From positions 6,367-70,366 of the forward strand of contig NZ_QWLV01000008.1 of NCBI RefSeq assembly GCF_003515075.1: a stretch of DNA of 64,000 nucleotides, in the 5' to 3' direction. The translations under genes were made by a program, and so were the position numbers. Below are positions 61,928 to 64,000 of this stretch, piece after piece (within the stretch, counting starts at the first letter, position 1; each line of letters opens with the position of its first letter). This stretch comes from Sphingomonas gilva. Its GTDB lineage: Bacteria > Pseudomonadota > Alphaproteobacteria > Sphingomonadales > Sphingomonadaceae. Below the pieces are notes generated by a model. The model saw nothing but the letters and a program-made list of their open reading frames with translations, did not search any database and was not told the DNA's origin.

Positions 61928-63541
61928 TTAACGCGCGCCCGGTTCGGCGTCGAGCGGTTTGACCGCCGCCCACCGCGTTTCGGGCAGGCCCCAGAGCGTC
62001 ACCGCCAGCGCCATCGCCACCACCGCGAAGGTGTACCACAGGCCCGAATAGGGATCGCCGGTGCGCGCGATGATGTACTGGCTGATGACCGGCAGGAACC
62101 CGCCGAAATAGCCGGTGCCGATATGATAGGGGATCGACATCGAGCTGTAGCGGATACGCGGCGGAAACAGCTCGGAGAGCAGCGCGGCGACGGGGCCGTA
62201 GGTCAGCCCCGAAAGCGCGGCGAGGCCGAGAATGCCGATCAGGATGAGGACGACCGACCCGCCAGTGGGGGTGACGCGGTCGAGATCGTAGCCCGCTGCG
62301 GCGAGCGCCGCGTCGAGCGCGGCCGGGCTGGTGTCCGCCTGCGCCACGCCGCCGATGGTGACGCCGGTCCGCGGCGAGGTCGCCTTGGTATAGCTGACCC
62401 CCTTCTTCGAGAAATAGTCGAGCAGCCGGCCGCAATCGTCCTTCTGCGCCTTGGCGAAGGGATCGTAGCTGCACGCGGGGCCGGAGACGATGATGGGCGC
62501 GCGCTCGGCGGCGGCCGCCAGCCCCGGATTCGCCGCGCCGCCGATCAGGTGGAACAGCGGGAACAACAACAGCAATGTCAGCGCATAGCCGATCACGATC
62601 GGTTTCTTGCGGCCGATCCTGTCCGATAGCCAGCCGAACAGGACGAACCAGAAGAGTCCCGAGGCGGCGCCGATCGCGACGAGCGTCTGCGCGACCTCCG
62701 CCTCCACGCGCATCGCATTCTGGAGGAAATAGAGCACCTGGAACAGCGCGGTGTACCAGATCACCGTCAGCCCCGCTGCGATGCCGAACAGCGCGACCAA
62801 CAGCCGCTTGCCGTTGCCCGGATAGGTGAAGGTCTCCTTGAGCGGATTGCGGGCGAGTTGCCCTTGCGCCTTGATCGCCTTGAACACCGGGCTTTCAGAG
62901 AGCTTCAATCGCATCCACAGCGACACCGCGAGCAGCAGCAGCGAGAAGATGAAGGGAATGCGCCAGCCCCAGGCGTCCCACGCCGTCTCGCCGACGATCC
63001 AGCGCGTGCCCAGCACGACGATGAGGCTGAGGATGAAGCCGCCGGCGACGCTCGCCTGGATGAAGCTCGTGTAATAGCCTCGCTTTCCGTCGGGCGCATG
63101 CTCGGCGACGTAGATGGCCGCTCCGCCATATTCACCGCCCAGCGCGAGCCCCTGCAGCACGCGCAACAGGAGCAGGATGATCGGCGCGGCGATGCCGATC
63201 GACGCGGCGGACGGAACGAAGCCCACCGCGGCGGTGGCGAGGCCCATCAGCGTGATGGTGACGAGGAAGGTGTATTTGCGTCCCAGCCGGTCGCCGAGAT
63301 AGCCGAACAGCACCGCGCCGAGCGGCCGGACGCCGAAGCCGACGGCGAAGCCCGCGAGCGCGAGCAGCAGCTGGATGACCTCGCTGTCGGCCGGGAAGAA
63401 CACCCGCCCGATGATCGCCGCGAGCGTGCCGTAGATGAAGAAATCATACCATTCGAACACCGTGCCGACCGCGGACGCGGCGATGACCAGGCGGATTTCC
63501 TTCTTCGACGGCGCGTGCGCCTCCACGGCGGCTGTTGCCAT
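61928..63541 (-). CDS. MFS transporter, metabolite:H+ symporter (MHS) family
   Basis: 537 residues, about 12 helices. MHS features: GTVFEWYDFFIYG at helix 1, FGYLGDRLGRKYTF between helices 2 and 3, and LRVLQGLALGGEYGGAAIYVAEHAP. An unusually long soluble insert (about residues 355-440, with two Cys) precedes the last helices. Substrates of the family include citrate, proline, alpha-ketoglutarate and shikimate; not resolvable. ATG 63541 with GGGAG. Confidence 0.9.
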   Translation of the reverse strand: MATAAVEAHAPSKKEIRLVIAASAVGTVFEWYDFFIYGTLAAIIGRVFFPADSEVIQLLLALAGFAVGFGVRPLGAVLFGYLGDRLGRKYTFLVTITLMGLATAAVGFVPSAASIGIAAPIILLLLRVLQGLALGGEYGGAAIYVAEHAPDGKRGYYTSFIQASVAGGFILSLIVVLGTRWIVGETAWDAWGWRIPFIFSLLLLAVSLWMRLKLSESPVFKAIKAQGQLARNPLKETFTYPGNGKRLLVALFGIAAGLTVIWYTALFQVLYFLQNAMRVEAEVAQTLVAIGAASGLFWFVLFGWLSDRIGRKKPIVIGYALTLLLLFPLFHLIGGAANPGLAAAAERAPIIVSGPACSYDPFAKAQKDDCGRLLDYFSKKGVSYTKATSPRTGVTIGGVAQADTSPAALDAALAAAGYDLDRVTPTGGSVVLILIGILGLAALSGLTYGPVAALLSELFPPRIRYSSMSIPYHIGTGYFGGFLPVISQYIIARTGDPYSGLWYTFAVVAMALAVTLWGLPETRWAAVKPLDAEPGAR

Positions 63542-63674
63542 CCGCTCCCCCTCCCCCAACTCCTGGGGAATGGTGTAGCCGAACCGCACGGGGCGGCAAG
63601 CTGTGATAGGCTCTGAAAAAAAGGTGGGCGGACAGCCTTCGATTGGGCGAGAGGTTACCGAACGACACCAGCTC

Positions 63675-63770
63675 TGTCGCCCCCGCGAAGGCAGGGGCCC
63701 ATACGCAGCATCCACATGCGCTGCGTTCCTTTGCAAGCGCCGATGGGCTCCTGCCTTCGCAGGGGCGACA
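63675..63770. repeat. Family B inverted repeat
   Basis: Arms TGTCGCCCCCGCGAAGGCAG and CTGCCTTCGCAGGGGCGACA with an inner pair (CATACGCAGC... / ...GCGCTGCG). Upstream of the MHS transporter. Confidence 0.75.
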
Positions 63771-63799
63771 GATGAATCATACGAATTGGAGGACGGTCG

Positions 63800-64000
63800 T
63801 CAGACCAGCTCGGCCTCGAACATCTTCTTGACCTCGGGCTTCAGGATCTTGCCGTTGGCGTTGCGCGGCAGCGTTTCGGCCGAGAACAGGATCTTCACCG
63901 GCACCTTGAAGGCGGCGAGATGCTGGCGGACCAGCGTCTGCAGCTCGGCCTCGGTGGCTTGCGCGCCGGGCGCGAGATGGACCACCGCCGCCGGCTCCTC
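63800..64000 (-). CDS. Acyl-CoA synthetase (AMP-forming), C-terminal fragment at window edge
   Basis: The last 66 residues of an AMP-binding ligase: the frame runs to the window end (64000) and stops at 63800. The tail LAAFKVPVKILFSAETLPRN followed by ANGKILKPEVKKMF has the family catalytic lysine (GKILK). The gene continues outside. The class is certain, the acid substrate unknown. Confidence 0.9.
   Translation of the reverse strand, partial: EEPAAVVHLAPGAQATEAELQTLVRQHLAAFKVPVKILFSAETLPRNANGKILKPEVKKMFEAELV

Overview
The window looks like a chromosomal segment of a high-GC alphaproteobacterium of the order Sphingomonadales (Sphingomonas or a close relative). The evidence is the gene order (isoaspartyl methyltransferase family - tolC - popZ/DUF2497 - valS; hrcA-grpE beside rph-rdgB-hemW; an F1-only atpHAGDC operon with no F0 genes), a magnesium-type HemB metal site, an alphaproteobacterial heat-shock promoter in front of dnaK, EcfG-like GGAAC...GTT promoters, and several families of short palindromic repeats. 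It is gene-dense and mostly housekeeping, with no rRNA, CRISPR, prophage or complete insertion sequence.

Layout. 1-4.2 kb: acyl-CoA dehydrogenase, GPH-type sugar transporter, CitE-like lyase and tRNA-Arg. 4.3-9.2 kb: small lipoprotein, hemB translationally coupled to a fused MFS/spermidine-synthase membrane protein, and a diacylglycerol-kinase-like lipid kinase. 9.2-15.9 kb: valS, a zeta-toxin-like kinase/antitoxin pair, PopZ-like protein, TolC, PCMT-like protein. 16-22 kb: tRNA-Cys, hemerythrin protein behind two EcfG-like promoters, the ydbH-ynbE-ydbL envelope-lipid operon, radC, EF-hand protein. 22-31 kb: purB, a 27-residue membrane peptide, dnaJ, dnaK, copper chaperone, a HExxH protein, PH-domain protein, a low-GC orphan, grpE, hrcA. 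31-46.3 kb: a 273-bp MITE-like element, rph-rdgB, CAP protein, hemW, LpoA-like lipoprotein, rsmI-yraN, gshB-dedA, xerC, fsa, priA, ada, yefM-yoeB, dienelactone hydrolase. 46.4-51.4 kb: F1 ATP synthase. 51.4-64 kb: cpaF, two lipid-sugar-type glycosyltransferases, secreted methyltransferase, PHA regulation and metabolism genes (phaR, PhaC-like hydrolase, thiolase), alr, an MHS transporter and the 3' end of an acyl-CoA ligase.

Protein quality control is represented by hrcA-grpE, dnaK, dnaJ and the PCMT-like gene; envelope biology by TolC, YdbH-YnbE-YdbL, the LpoA-like protein, DedA, alr and the lipid kinase; DNA maintenance by radC, priA, xerC, ada and yraN; carbon storage by phaR, the PhaC-like hydrolase and the thiolase.

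The most unusual feature is the way short palindromic repeats have colonised the segment. One family (core CCCTCTCCCC-TGAA-GGGGAGAGGG) lies between atpA and atpG, between atpD and atpC, between dnaK and dnaJ, and in frame inside valS, where it encodes 32 extra residues in the catalytic domain. Other notable items are a MITE-like element filling most of the hrcA/rph divergent promoter region, an AT-rich patch in the 3' part of valS, a toxin-antitoxin pair wedged into the popZ-valS block, and an identical regulatory motif in front of two genes at the left end.
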